DNA of 64,000 nt, taken from the NCBI GenBank assembly GCA_039105265.1, contig JAPFFF010000050.1, positions 62,001 to 126,000 on the forward strand, written 5' to 3'. A program made the translations under genes and the position numbers. This DNA comes from Tritrichomonas musculus. Taxonomy: Eukaryota; Parabasalia; Tritrichomonadida; Tritrichomonadidae. This document shows positions 1-11,115 of the stretch, piece after piece. Within the stretch, counting starts at the first letter, position 1, and each line of letters begins with the position of its first letter. Below the pieces are notes generated by a model. It was not told where the DNA came from, ran no database searches, and was given only the letters and a program-made list of their open reading frames with translations.

Positions 1-211
1 CATCTTTTTTTGCCCCATTACTCAGAATAACATTACAGTAGTTTATAAATTATAAAATTATTTTTTAAAGTACCCTTTTTTTTATGATTTGTAAAAAAGG
101 TTCGTTAAAAATCGGTTAACAAAAAATGTGATGTAAAAAAAGTAAAGGTTATTTATAATTCTTTTTTTTTTAAATAATATTGATATAAAACCTATGTTTA
201 AATTATATTAA

Positions 212-895
212 CAGCCATGGTCAACGTTGATAAAACTGATTAAAGCGACCGTTTAAAAGTTCTTCGTTGTCAAAGTTGTCAACGTTGAATTGATGTTAAC
301 GTCAAAGTGGCAAATGACATTGAAAAATATGTCACTTTTTCAATTTCAATTCAACGAGTTGTAGTCAAAGTTAAATTATCATATTTTTACATGGAGAAAG
401 GATTGTTCATAATAAAAATATACTAATTAATATTGAATTGGAATATTATTGATTTTATATTCTTCAATAAGTGTACAACGTATTAATTATCCAATAAATG
501 ATTTTGTTGTGAATATATTATATTCTAAATGAGAAATAAAATAATGTTTACTAAGACATTTTTATTATTTTTTCGGTAAAAAAAAGATAAATATAAATTA
601 TATTCTTCATGTCTTTTTGATTGTTACAAAAATGAATTGTAAAATTAAAATTTGAATTGTGGAAAAAATATATCAAAAAGTTAAAATTTTTAAAGAGTAA
701 TAAAAATTTTTCATAATATAATGTGAACTAACGTTAACTCGTTCGTTTTTTCAATGTTATCTGAACTTTGAAAGCTTTGTTGATCGTTGTTCATTTCGTT
801 GAACTTAACGGGCTCAACGTCTTTGATCGTTGATTGTCAATGAACGAGTGGTTATAAAATTCAACAAGCTCAACGTCAAACGTTGGCCATCATTG
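212..895. mobile_element. Non-autonomous hAT-like element (MITE), 684 bp
   Basis: The ends are imperfect inverted repeats: CAGCCATGGTCAACGTT on the left and, read inward from the right, CAATGATGGCCAACGTT (13 of 17 identical). They are flanked by an 8-bp direct repeat TATATTAA at 204-211 and 896-903. An 8-bp duplication with CA-starting ends is the hAT pattern. The interior holds many AACGTT/CGTTGA words near both ends, as expected of subterminal transposase sites, and no open frame of useful length. Family assignment is inference from ends and duplication only. Confidence 0.6.
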
Positions 896-1741
896 TATAT
901 TAATGTTTTCATAATCATTAAGATTTTCAAAGTTCAGATAACAATATACGATTTTTTTCAGATTTTAAGATAATCTCCTGAACGATTACAAATATTTTTT
1001 TTTTGTTTTGTTTTGTTTTTGCACAGAAATAATGCTTTCAAAATATATATTTAAAAACATAAAAATATGAATATTTTATCATAAAATTTTTATGATGTTT
1101 AATTAAACATACATTTTCTTTTCAATTAGAAAGTAGAAATCAATTGTGACAGCAATTCTCATTTTTTTACCTTTGAAAAAAAAAGCAAAAGATTTTATGT
1201 CTTTGCTAGGTTTCATCTTTGCTCGACACCCTCTACGGGCTATCGAGATACGTGAAAAAATTATGATAAAATGTAAAAAAAATGTCCATTGCTGCAAAAT
1301 TAACATCTGTTTGCAAAAATTGTCTAAGGTCAGTTTGCTGGCAAATAAAATTGTTCCTTTTTTAATATTAAAAATCAAGCATTAAATTAATAAATCTTTA
1401 AAAAAAAAAATTCAAAATTAGCTCATTGTTTATTAACATATGAAGGTTCAAACATGGTGATATTTAATTATAAGAAAATAAGGAAAAAAATTCAAAACAA
1501 AAATTAATTCAAGTTAAGAAAATCATCAGTATTCATGATGTGAATTTTATCTCATATATAACAGTTGTATTTTACCTGAATATATCAAATTGTGATGATA
1601 ATGGCATAAATAATCTGTATTATAACCGGTTCATCAATAAATTGTGGTCTTTGGTTTTCAGCAAATTAAATTTATAATGATTAGAAATCATATTAATCAT
1701 AGTTATTTGAACTTATATATATATAATTCAAAGAAATAATA
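896..1741. other. Non-coding AT-rich stretch with one GC-richer hairpin
   Basis: I see no supported gene here. Positions 1222-1247 can fold as a small hairpin (CTCGA and CCC pairing with GGG and TCGAG) that stands out from AT-rich surroundings. Short open frames on both strands across 1103-1385 overlap each other and have no recognisable domain. Confidence 0.5.
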
Positions 1742-4261
1742 TTAATTATACAGAAAGATATTTTTTTGATCTTGCTCCGATAAATAACTAAGAGCAGAAA
1801 TGCCATTATAATTTGTTGTGCATGGATTAATTTGATTAGTTTTGACTAAAATTTTTGCAATTTCAACATAATTATATTTGCATGCATAAAAGAAAGGCGT
1901 TTCACCTCTATTATCTTTTTCATTAATTTTTATTCCAGGAACAGATAACAAAAAGTCAACCTTCTCAACAGAGTCACACTGGCATGCATAATGTAAAGGT
2001 GTCATTCCATTCGAATCCTTTTGATTTATCCTGATTTTTTCTCCTGGTTTATATCGTGCAATTTTCATTTTTCTTTTCTCTTCAATTTCAATTGAATTAT
2101 AATCATTACATTCATCGATATCTGTGGTTGTTCCAAGTTTGTTTATTAATTCTTTAATTACATCCACACATCCAATTGAACAAGCATGATGGAAGGCGTT
2201 TGTTCCTTTCGAGTCTGGCTCATTTATACTGTAGATTTTTAGAAGGGGATCCAAGCATGATGAGTGCCTGAATCTCATTGAATAGAGGAGAAGATTCTGC
2301 GAAAAAGCATCACGATATTCAAAGTCTATTTTGTTACCAACTTTTAGCATCGATTTGAAAAAGTCGAAGTGATTTTTTTGGATGGTCATAAAGACAGGCG
2401 TCACGCCTGAGTCATCAATAATGTTCACGTTGACATTTGGCTGCCTGATTAGGAAGTTGAAAACTTCACTTGAATCATAAAAGACCGAAATATGAAGAGC
2501 AGTTCGAAGCTTGAAATCTTGAATGTTTGGATCGATTCGATCGATGTCACTCATCAAAATTTTTGCTGCTTCAAGATTTTTGAACTTGGCTGCAATCATC
2601 AACGCCGTCTCTCTTCGTGTTGGTGTTTGAAAATTCAAATCAATACGACTGCAATTGACCAACACTTGAAGAATTCGATTTTTTTTCTTTCTCTTAGACA
2701 AATTCATCAATTCAGTCACTTCTTTGTGATTTACATTGTTTAGATCGACTTGTTTGAATTCGCAAACATACTTGAGAATAGAAGGCACGAAATATCGTGG
2801 CTTGCAGAAGTAATGCAAAGCTGTGTTTCTCTTCATATCAGGGATATTCAATTCGATATCTGGACTTCGCGATGATTCGAAAAAGAGTCTAACAATCTCC
2901 ATGTTTTTCGTTTCAGCCGCGTAATGAAAAGATGTTTTTCTATCCACGTCTTGCAAAACAAAATTTGTATCGTTGTATTCAAAAAGTATCTTAACAATTT
3001 CAACTTTTTGATTTAAAATCGCCAGATGAAGTGGAGTGCGTTTATATTTATCTTGAACATTGACATCAATAGAACTTTGTTGTGCATCGATTGAAGCGCC
3101 ATTTTTATCATACAATGACAAAAGCAGTTTGACAACTTCTTCATATCCCATGTAGCAAGCATAATGAAGAATTGTAAATTGCTCATCACTATCATCACAA
3201 TGGTCGTTTATTTGATCACTTACATATAACAAATTATCGATAAAAAAGTGCCAATTGAAATTTTTCAAGCTTAAATACAGATCATTGATTGATTGAAATT
3301 TTTTCAAATTTTTATTTGGTGTTACATTTTTTGTAGCTATAAATAAACGTGTTCTATTTCTATCATTTTCATTAACATATGCATTGATTTCAATTTCTTT
3401 TGTAGCGTGAAATTCAATTGCAGTTGAAATGCAATTTTTTCTAATTCTAATTTTTGTCTTTTTTTGATCAATTAAAAAATTAAATACATCTGTTTGACAT
3501 CCTGAAATTGCATAAATAAGCAATTTATCTGTTTTGATATCTTTGTATTCAAGAAATTTTTCTAGAACATTCATTGATCCAAAATAAGCAGCATATTCAG
3601 AAATTGAAGCTTTTGACAAAAATTCACAGTTTTCATAAAGAGAGGTATGAACGGGATGATTTGGATGAATTATTGATGATAATTTATCTTCTCTAATCAG
3701 AGTTTCAATTTCACCATCATTTAATCCAGCTCTTCTTTTTCTGTCATGTTCTTCGTAATTGGTTGATAATACAAATTTCTTAAATTTTTCATTTTTGGCC
3801 ATAAGTTCGTTAAATTGAACTGGATCATTTTTTCTAATTTCATCATAGAAATAATAAATATATTGATGATTTGTTCGCTGATATTTTATTATTGTATCAA
3901 TGATGATTAAATTTGATTCAAATAAATTAAGAATAATTAGCTTATTTGAATGAAATAAAGCCATTAATTCTTGTTGTGAAGTTAATGGCGACAAATATTT
4001 AGAAATTTTAAATAATAATTGCCCATAAAGTGGCGTTTTTAACGGTCTTATTTGGGTGAATGTCAAAACTAATAATAAAAAATTATTTGAAGCTTCTTTT
4101 GTAGAAAAACAGTGATATTTGACGACAACATCCGAAGATAATTGATCTATTGTTTCTTCAGAAATTGATAGCATATCGTCCTGAAGTTCAAGTATATCTG
4201 TCACTGCATTTTTAAAAGATGAAATTATTTGTTCATTCAGTTCTTTTGGATTCTCTTGCAT
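1742..4261 (-). CDS. DUF3447/ankyrin-repeat protein, 839 aa
   Basis: Large ankyrin-repeat protein of the type hugely expanded in trichomonads. The first ~340 residues are helical and resemble the trichomonad DUF3447 region, including the recurring pattern of an ISEYAAYFGS-like helix followed by LLIYAISGCQ. From about residue 350 to the C-terminus there are roughly a dozen ankyrin units, with clear TxLHxA cores such as TILHYACYMG, TPLHLAILNQ, TPLHYACQCD and TPFFYACKYN. There is no signal peptide or membrane segment, so it is probably cytosolic and acts in protein binding; the partner is unknown. The ATG at 4261 is the first in frame; a TCATA initiator-like site lies 33 nt upstream but is weak. 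Family assignment is firm, function is not. Confidence 0.9.
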   Translation of the reverse strand: MQENPKELNEQIISSFKNAVTDILELQDDMLSISEETIDQLSSDVVVKYHCFSTKEASNNFLLLVLTFTQIRPLKTPLYGQLLFKISKYLSPLTSQQELMALFHSNKLIILNLFESNLIIIDTIIKYQRTNHQYIYYFYDEIRKNDPVQFNELMAKNEKFKKFVLSTNYEEHDRKRRAGLNDGEIETLIREDKLSSIIHPNHPVHTSLYENCEFLSKASISEYAAYFGSMNVLEKFLEYKDIKTDKLLIYAISGCQTDVFNFLIDQKKTKIRIRKNCISTAIEFHATKEIEINAYVNENDRNRTRLFIATKNVTPNKNLKKFQSINDLYLSLKNFNWHFFIDNLLYVSDQINDHCDDSDEQFTILHYACYMGYEEVVKLLLSLYDKNGASIDAQQSSIDVNVQDKYKRTPLHLAILNQKVEIVKILFEYNDTNFVLQDVDRKTSFHYAAETKNMEIVRLFFESSRSPDIELNIPDMKRNTALHYFCKPRYFVPSILKYVCEFKQVDLNNVNHKEVTELMNLSKRKKKNRILQVLVNCSRIDLNFQTPTRRETALMIAAKFKNLEAAKILMSDIDRIDPNIQDFKLRTALHISVFYDSSEVFNFLIRQPNVNVNIIDDSGVTPVFMTIQKNHFDFFKSMLKVGNKIDFEYRDAFSQNLLLYSMRFRHSSCLDPLLKIYSINEPDSKGTNAFHHACSIGCVDVIKELINKLGTTTDIDECNDYNSIEIEEKRKMKIARYKPGEKIRINQKDSNGMTPLHYACQCDSVEKVDFLLSVPGIKINEKDNRGETPFFYACKYNYVEIAKILVKTNQINPCTTNYNGISALSYLSEQDQKNIFLYN

Positions 4262-4494
4262 TAAACTATAAAATGCATTTAAACAACTTTTTATGAAAAT
4301 GTAACGATAATGGTCAATTATGGTGAATTCATTATTATAAAATTTTTTTCTTCTTCACATTACAGATTCAGCAAATTTGAGTCCACAATTATTAACTGAA
4401 TACCTACAAATTCGGTAAATCATCCAGAATCAGTATCTACTGAAGCTAATAAATATAATTCGATAATATATGTTCATTTACCAAATTATGCAAT

Positions 4495-4782
4495 ATGTCT
4501 AATAAAGATGTGGTAAACTTTCTATTAGACATTTAAATTGAAGGGAAAGAGGAAGATGAAGATAATGAAAATTCAGAAAATATAAGCAATACAAGCCAGA
4601 ACTTTTTCCAAAATCCACAAAAAATGATGATGAAATTATCATTAATTGTTCTATTTGCATTTACAATTATTGACCTCATTGTATCAATTATTTTATATTC
4701 AAATTATGTAATTCGTTCAATCTCTATTGAATTTATAAACATTTTTTTGTGTGGATGTGCTAATTTCAAAAATATACTATAA
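4495..4782 (+). pseudogene. Decayed membrane-protein tail
   Basis: A 96-codon stretch reads as protein-like sequence starting at an ATG but has an internal stop after about 13 codons. After the stop come an acidic Glu/Asp/Asn segment and one strongly hydrophobic helix (LSLIVLFAFTIIDLIVSIIL), then a Cys-containing tail and a stop at 4780-4782. No intact gene surrounds it. It is probably the C-terminal remnant of a host membrane protein; the family is not recognised. Confidence 0.4.
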
Positions 4783-4933
4783 TGGAACATTTCTGGTCAA
4801 ATTGACAAAAAATAAGAAAAGAAGATTGATTATATTAGTTTTTTGATTAATATTTTCTTCAAATTTCTCAATAAATTATAATTTTATTAAAAATCAATTA
4901 AGTAAAAATATTATATTATTATTGTTCCTGCAT

Positions 4934-6001
4934 TTACAGGATTGCAACTGTACCTATCAAAGCAAAAGCCCAAACTACTGCTTCGACACATATTTCAAAT
5001 GTTCTTCCATTATTTCCACCATTTTGGCCAAAATTAATATTTGCAACGTTAAATAACTCATTATTATCAACTATTAAAATAATGATGGCATTATGGTATT
5101 TGGACAATATATGATGAAAAACACCAATATAATCCAAATAACTATTGATAAGACGAGTGTTTGAAGCTTGTCGAATTTCTCTTCTTGATAAGTCGAGTGA
5201 AATTACACTTCCAGGAAGTCGGTTAGTCTGCAAGCCTTGTCTCATGATAACTTGATTGTGTCTTAATAATTCTCGTTCTCTTTGAGGATTATTAATCGCA
5301 TGATTTTGATAGAACAGCATTGTAACAAGTCTGATTTGAAACCTGGATAAAGAATCATAGACTTGACCTAATTTTGGTACAATATCTTTAATCAAAATGA
5401 AGTTTGTGATATAGTTTCGTGATTCAGTACTAATGTTTGCTGAAAAAGTTGGTGGAGTTCCAAACACAAGTGCTGATATGCCTCCATCATTTACAAATCT
5501 TTCTCTAAAATTATTTATATTCCTAATATGTTCATGATCTCCTTTTTGTAAAATTGTAGCAATAACTGATGCAACAGCACCCCCGAGTGAGTGGCCAAGA
5601 CAAACAATTCGATTGATTCTTGTATTAGTCATATCATTTCGGATTAGCTCAATGATAATACGAGCGCTAAAATAATATCCTCTATGACATTGTCCTTCAT
5701 AGAAATCAATTGGTGTTGTACGAATGTTAATTAAAATATCATTGACATCTGTAAAATCTGTTCCTCGAACCCAGATGACGTATAATTGTTTGGTATAATT
5801 AATAAGTAATTTGAAGTGAGGGATTCCATCTGTTCCTCCTCCAGTACCTAAAATATGATATTCATTTGGTAGATTTGCATTATTGTCATTTAGTGTATAA
5901 AGAAGATTTTCAAATTCATGAATTTCTCTGTTTGTGTACATTTGATAGATAACTTTTAAAAAAATGAAATCTAAATTAAAATTTGGGACACAGAGAAACA
6001 T
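4934..6001 (-). CDS. Class 3 lipase (alpha/beta hydrolase), 355 aa
   Basis: Lipase_3-type hydrolase expected to cleave acyl esters of glycerolipids. The nucleophile elbow GHSLGGA is at residues 136-142 with Ser138. The preceding VIWVRGTD strand is the family's 'xFRGT' oxyanion strand. A KDIVPKLG motif at 205-212 supplies the likely catalytic Asp206, and FHHILSKYH near 295-303 the likely His297. The last ~17 residues are hydrophobic (from AVVWAFALIG), suggesting a tail anchor or lipid-modified end. Two starts are possible: 6001, giving a hydrophobic N-terminus (MFLCVPNFNL), or 5941 (MYTNREIHEF). The upstream start sits 5 bp from a 51-bp tandem array, so promoter and leader lie inside repeats. 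Confidence 0.85.
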   Translation of the reverse strand: MFLCVPNFNLDFIFLKVIYQMYTNREIHEFENLLYTLNDNNANLPNEYHILGTGGGTDGIPHFKLLINYTKQLYVIWVRGTDFTDVNDILINIRTTPIDFYEGQCHRGYYFSARIIIELIRNDMTNTRINRIVCLGHSLGGAVASVIATILQKGDHEHIRNINNFRERFVNDGGISALVFGTPPTFSANISTESRNYITNFILIKDIVPKLGQVYDSLSRFQIRLVTMLFYQNHAINNPQRERELLRHNQVIMRQGLQTNRLPGSVISLDLSRREIRQASNTRLINSYLDYIGVFHHILSKYHNAIIILIVDNNELFNVANINFGQNGGNNGRTFEICVEAVVWAFALIGTVAIL

Positions 6002-6005
6002 GCCA

Positions 6006-6254
6006 TTGAAATTACTTGAAATAATAGTGGCACATTTTACTTTGTGTAATATTCAATTGAAATTACTTGAAATAATAGTGGCACATTTTACTTTGTGTAA
6101 TATTCAATTGAAATTGCTTGAAATAATAGTGGCACATTTTACTTTGTGTAATATTCAATTGAAATTGCTTGAAATAATAGTGGCACATTTTACTTTGTGT
6201 AATATTCAATTGAAATTGCTTGAAATAATAGTGGCATCATTTTTCAATGTGTAA
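6006..6254. repeat. 51-bp tandem array, about 4.9 copies
   Basis: A unit beginning TTGAAATTACTTGAAATAAT recurs at 6006, 6057, 6108, 6159 and 6210, always 51 bp apart, with only a T/C change inside and a diverged last copy. It begins 5 bp upstream of the lipase gene's first ATG, so it occupies that gene's promoter. The unit is a multiple of three, which makes a spurious 17-residue repeat frame on the + strand. Confidence 0.9.
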
Positions 6255-6359
6255 TATGACATTTTTCTCACTTTTTTATATCACATTTCAACCAATTCAA
6301 ACTTTTTAATGCAGTATCAACTCTTAATAGCAGTATGAAGAACTAAGGCTAGATTGCCA

Positions 6360-6640
6360 AGATGATGATTTTGAAAATATAATTAAAGACATTATTCAAA
6401 ATAAAATATTTTATACAATAACATCTACTCAGTAATCTTTGATATTATTAGCTAATATATTGACTCCACAAGGTCGCTCTAATATTTATCAATCGGGAAA
6501 AAGAAGATCATATACTTCATTTGAAAAATTAAATCTTCCAGATCTTTTATCAAAACAATTGCCATAAAAAAGAAAATTAAGCATTGACGCACTTTTGGAT
6601 CTCTTAAAAGAAAGGTAAACACAACAAACAGATGTATTGG
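6360..6640 (+). pseudogene. Decayed coding remnant, family unknown
   Basis: Protein-like sequence interrupted by stops, for example TPQGRSNIYQSGKRRSYTSF followed by KLNLPDLLSKQLP and, after a stop, KLSIDALLDLLKER. The composition is that of a host protein rather than random AT-rich DNA. I do not recognise the family. Confidence 0.3.
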
Positions 6641-7313
6641 TTAACGATTACAATCGTATACTACTCTTGGCATATTGTTTTCCTTTAGCGCTCTTGTTGA
6701 ATATTGTGTCAAATCTTGGTATATAAATGGGAGAATGCTTATTTTATTAAACATTGGTACTGCAGAATAAAAGCCTCGTGGTATTTTTTTTTTTTTTTTT
6801 TTTTTTGTATTTATAAAATAGAATGCTAGCTTCATCGACGAATATGAATAATTTTTTTTTTTTTTTTTGCAGATGAGTTCTTCCATTTTATGTACCAAAA
6901 AACACCTTAAAACAAATGCACCAAATGTGTTCTTCTTTTTAGGAGAGAAACAAAAGTACTTTTGAAAATTTTATTTACAGTCTTAAACACTTATGTTATC
7001 TTTTTGACTAGAGTCATAAGTAGTAAAATCAGGCTGTTATTTTCACGTCCAATACCTCTGTTTTAACACAAAATAGGTGTTTTAAATGGTAGAGAAATTT
7101 GTTAACTTTTTCATTTTGGCTTAAAACACTGCTTTTGTGGATTTTCAGGATTTTAAAAAAAAAAAAACGAAACCTCAAAATCTTGGCACATGAAATCCCA
7201 TCATGAATTGAAGTTTCGGTCGATTCTGGAAGAAATTCCTTTTTATATATCTTCTTTCGGACTGTTCCAAATGTAACCAAAACCATTTTCAAAAAATGAT
7301 TTATATTTGTCAT
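6641..7313 (-). mobile_element. Possible piggyBac-like transposase remnant
   Basis: On the minus strand, TFGTVRKKIYKKEFLP near 7270-7230 resembles the GTVRxNRKGLP segment of piggyBac (DDE_Tnp_1_7) transposases. Further downstream in the same direction, MPRVVYDCNR at 6670-6641 resembles the region just before the family's YNxxMGGVD motif. The order is right, but the pieces are in separate frames, divided by long T runs and about 600 bp apart. This is a weak, suggestive match only; the rest is unrecognisable. Confidence 0.25.
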
Positions 7314-7534
7314 TCTGTATTGCCAATAAAAATTTTTTCATTCAAAAATTTTAAACTTTTTTAAAATAAAAATTTTATATTAGTTAGTCAACCAATCAAC
7401 CTTTTTTTCCACCCAAATATAATAAACAGATTGGTAATTGATCGCCAGTAAAAAACTTTGTAATATTTCTTTTTTTTTTTTTTTTTTTTTTTTTTTCAAT
7501 AAAAATAAACGGTCATCAATAAATCTATTATAAA

Positions 7535-9460
7535 ATGAGTTTAAATCAAAGAGATAATAAAGAAAAAGAAAATTTTGAAAAACAATCCAAAGTAATTATT
7601 CATGAAGATCTTGAATTTTCATTAAATGAAGAAGAACAAACTGCAAGTCTGATTAAATCAAGATCAATTCAAAAAGTCATTTACATTCCTCAATCAATAC
7701 ATCATAATGAGCAGGAATATATAATAATAAGTATTTCTGCAAGAGCATTTGAAAATTCAAAAGCCGAAACTATTCAATTTTCAAAAGACTCAAAGCTTCA
7801 GGCCATTCATGAGCAAGCTTTCAAATGCTCTCAAATAAAAAGCATTTCAATTCCATCCAGTATAATTGAATTTGAAAAAGGATGGTGCCAATATGCCTAT
7901 CATTTAAAAAGTGTCACTGTTATTCCAACACAAGATGAAATCATTTCAAATTTTGATGAAAAATTCATCGTTGGAAAATTGAATCAAAAAAGTGACAGTT
8001 ATGATGTTCTTATATTTACTGTTCCTGAAGTTGAAATGGTAACAATTCCTCCATTTATTAAAAGAATAGCTCCTTATTCATTCAATAATTGTAATAAACT
8101 TAAAACCGTTTTTTTCTCAGAAAATTCAGAGCTCACAATAATTGATGATGAAGCGTTTGCAAATTGTTCTATTGAAAGAATCACAATTATTCCCCAAATT
8201 GAACGAATTGGTGAAAAAGCATTTTACTGTTGTCATCATCTATCAATTGTCGATATTCCATGCGACTCAAAACTGCAAAAAATAGAAAACGCATCATTCA
8301 CATCAACTTCAATTGAGAGCATTTCAATACCAAGTCACATCACTGAAATTGGCAAAGATGCATTTAACAATTGTAGAAAACTTAAGCATGTCATATTCCC
8401 TATAAATTCAAAACTTCAATTAATTGACAAGCTTGCATTCAGGAAAACTTCAATTGAAAGCATCACAATTCCGCCTCATGTTACACATATTTGTGCATTT
8501 TCATTTCGATCGTGCAAAAATCTTCATAAAATTGAGTTTTCAAGCAATTCTGAACTTCAAGAAATCGGAGAATATGCTTTTTACAAGTGTAACTTTGAAA
8601 GAATAATAATTCCTTCACATGTCAAGTGCATCGGAAAATGCGCTTTTCATTCATGTAGAAATCTTCGAAAAATTGAGTTTACAAAGAATTCAGAACTTCA
8701 AAGAATTGAGGCTTCTGCATTTCAAGGAACATCGATTGAATCCATTTTAATTCCTCCACATGTCACTCGTATTTGTGAAAGCGCTTTTATATTCTGCAAG
8801 CAATTTCGGAAGTTTGAAATTACGAATGACTCTGATCTTCAAGTCATTGAAGATGGTGCATTTTGTGGTTCATCGATTAAAAGTGTCATGATTCCTTCTG
8901 ACGTTGATTTGAGAGAAGGATGGTGTAGGCAGACATCAGAAATAAATGAAATCACAATAATTCCAAGAAGAAAGCAAAACTTTTTTTATTATGAAAATAA
9001 ATTTCTTATTGGAAAATCAAACCTTGAGAATGATTATTTTGATACTCTTCTTTTTGCACGCCGTGACATTGTGACTGCAAATGTTCCAGCATTGATTACT
9101 TCAATTGGTTATGGCTCATTTTTTTCATGTGAAAAATTGGAAAGAGTTTCTATTCATGCAAATGTAACTAATATTGGCATGTCTGCATTTCACAGTTGTA
9201 AAAATCTTTGTCAAATAGATATTCCAAATAATTCACAGCTTCAAAAAATAGGCAATTATGCGTTTATTTGTTGTTCTTTTATTAGTTTTGCTATCCCATG
9301 TCATGTAAATGAAATTGGTGCAAATGCCTTTACAAATTGCACCAAACTCAGAGTGGTTGAAATTGATGAAAATTCAGAACTTCTATCAATTAATAAGAAA
9401 GACTTTTACTATTTCTGCACAATAATGATTCCAAGAAAATTCAAACAAAATATTCGTTAG
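7535..9460 (+). CDS. BspA-like leucine-rich repeat protein (LRR_5), 641 aa
   Basis: Tandem LRR_5 modules of ~23 residues run almost the whole length, with the recurrent core IxxxAFxxCxxLxxVxIPxxV (for example ITEIGKDAFNNCRKLKHVIF). These are Treponema/Bacteroides BspA-type repeats, expanded in trichomonads where many members are surface or adhesion proteins. Two modules (near residues 115-185 and 465-525) are replaced by a longer insert with GWCxxxxxLxxVTIIP and FLIGKS.. segments, a pattern typical of the trichomonad subfamily. I see no signal peptide and no transmembrane helix, so this copy may be cytosolic or exported non-classically. A T-run (7471-7496) lies just upstream. Probable function: protein binding; ligand unknown. 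Confidence 0.88.
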   Translation: MSLNQRDNKEKENFEKQSKVIIHEDLEFSLNEEEQTASLIKSRSIQKVIYIPQSIHHNEQEYIIISISARAFENSKAETIQFSKDSKLQAIHEQAFKCSQIKSISIPSSIIEFEKGWCQYAYHLKSVTVIPTQDEIISNFDEKFIVGKLNQKSDSYDVLIFTVPEVEMVTIPPFIKRIAPYSFNNCNKLKTVFFSENSELTIIDDEAFANCSIERITIIPQIERIGEKAFYCCHHLSIVDIPCDSKLQKIENASFTSTSIESISIPSHITEIGKDAFNNCRKLKHVIFPINSKLQLIDKLAFRKTSIESITIPPHVTHICAFSFRSCKNLHKIEFSSNSELQEIGEYAFYKCNFERIIIPSHVKCIGKCAFHSCRNLRKIEFTKNSELQRIEASAFQGTSIESILIPPHVTRICESAFIFCKQFRKFEITNDSDLQVIEDGAFCGSSIKSVMIPSDVDLREGWCRQTSEINEITIIPRRKQNFFYYENKFLIGKSNLENDYFDTLLFARRDIVTANVPALITSIGYGSFFSCEKLERVSIHANVTNIGMSAFHSCKNLCQIDIPNNSQLQKIGNYAFICCSFISFAIPCHVNEIGANAFTNCTKLRVVEIDENSELLSINKKDFYYFCTIMIPRKFKQNIR

Positions 9461-9852
9461 TGAAGACATCATCAGTAAATAGTCAATTGCACAATTTTTT
9501 GTAATTTTACACAAAAATATTTAAAAAATGGGATGTCTTCATGTAACAGTATATAAAGTGTCTAAAATAAAATTAGATAGTAAAAGAATACATAGAAATT
9601 AGATAACATCGATATCATCATGAAATCCTGAATTAATATTTTAATAACAGAAATAAATATATTGAAGTTATAAACAAATAAAAAAAAAAAATTCAATGAC
9701 ATTTTTTTTTGAATATATTTATCACAAAAAATAATTATGTTTCTGAAAATTGAATAGTATTGAATACGCAAACTCACTAAATCCGTGGGAGTAATGGGTA
9801 TACACAAAAAAGAGGAATCTAAAATTCGCTAAATCGATATTTTCAATGCTTT
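9461..9852. other. Non-coding AT-rich spacer
   Basis: No gene, RNA or repeat with support was seen between the LRR gene and the broken coiled-coil locus. Confidence 0.5.
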
Positions 9853-10979
9853 CTAAACTTTATTTGAAAGAGAGATAAATTTGTTCAAAATGTTGTTTGG
9901 ATGATATTTTGAATCAACTAATGATTGGTTATTTTGAAGTTCATCATATGATGAATTAATTATAACGAGTTTTGATATTTCATCTGAAATATTTGAATTA
10001 ATTAAATTGAGTTTATTTCTATCGTTTGTGTTTATCGAAAATCGTATTCTTAATGTATTCAATTGACTCAATTTGTTTTCACATATTTGAATGTATGATG
10101 CGACCTTTTGTTCCATTTCTAATGCTAGTTTTAATTCTTCATCAATTTTGCGTAAAAGCGAAGTGAATCGTGTTCGAATATGTCGAATGTTGTAACGAAA
10201 TTCATTTAATTGAATATTTTGACTTGTAAGATCTTCATATTTGCTTTCAAGTTGCTTTAATTTTCGATTCATCTACCATTGAATTAAGTTCTGAACTTTT
10301 ATGATGTTTATTTGAGCTTTCAAATTTGTTTTGTAAACCATTCAAATATTGTGAAGTCTGATCAAATAAAATTAATTTTGTTACGTCGCTCAATTTCGGC
10401 ATTTTCATTCTTATAGATATTTTCTATTCGTGTATTAATTAGTTATATAATTGATGTAACATAGTGAAAACTATCTTGGAAGTATTCATTATATTTACTT
10501 AAATTTTCGGCAGCTTCTTTGATCATTTTGCACTTCTCTTTATCATTTGCTGATGAACTACAAAAAACCTTGACGAAATTTTCAAGTTGTATAATTTCAT
10601 CATGGATATCGTTTGTAATTTTCGATTTGAGAGTTTGAATAGCAGAACTTACTTTCGGATCTTTTTTACTGCATTTTTGTTGAAGATCTTGAACAATCGC
10701 ATAATCATTTTGATATAAAGTCAAAAATTTTGATGAAAGTTGAGTTGAGATATGAGGAAACTCTGAAAGTTTTTTCATTATTTCAATAAGAATGTCAAAG
10801 ATTTGTGTTTTCTCCGTTGTATTAATGAAATAGTAAATTTCAGTTACTTGTGATTTGATTAAATCTGATGATCTGCAATTAGTATCTCCAATCTGAAAAC
10901 ACGAGGTAATTCCAAGTGAGTTGCATGCCTGAATTAGAAAACACTTAACTATTTTACAAAAAAAACCGCTATTTATCAT
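9853..10979 (-). pseudogene. Broken coiled-coil/helical protein locus
   Basis: Two open frames of 178 and 139 residues on the same strand, with protein-like sequence between them in another frame; about two breaks. The upstream part begins with a hydrophobic, Cys-containing segment (MINSGFFCKIVKCFLIQACN) that could be a worn signal peptide. A helical region follows, and the downstream part is coiled coil (KLKQLESKYEDLTSQNIQLN). The family is not recognised. Gene expression is doubtful; a relic is the likelier reading. Confidence 0.45.
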
Positions 10980-11115
10980 TCAAAAAAATTGAATAAAAAA
11001 TCTAGATAAAAGTTCGGAAATAGAAGTCTATTCAAAAAGGAAATTAAAATACTTTTTATACACATTATCTTATGATTGTTAAAATTTATTTATGTTCGAA
11101 ATAATCTGCTAAAAT

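Noticed and set aside
1103-1385. Overlapping short ORFs on both strands
   Set aside because: No domain, no initiator, and mutual overlap; I could not choose a real gene.
5964-6254. Open frame with a 17-residue repeat on the + strand
   Set aside because: It is only the 51-bp non-coding tandem array read in frame (51 is a multiple of three), antisense to the lipase start.
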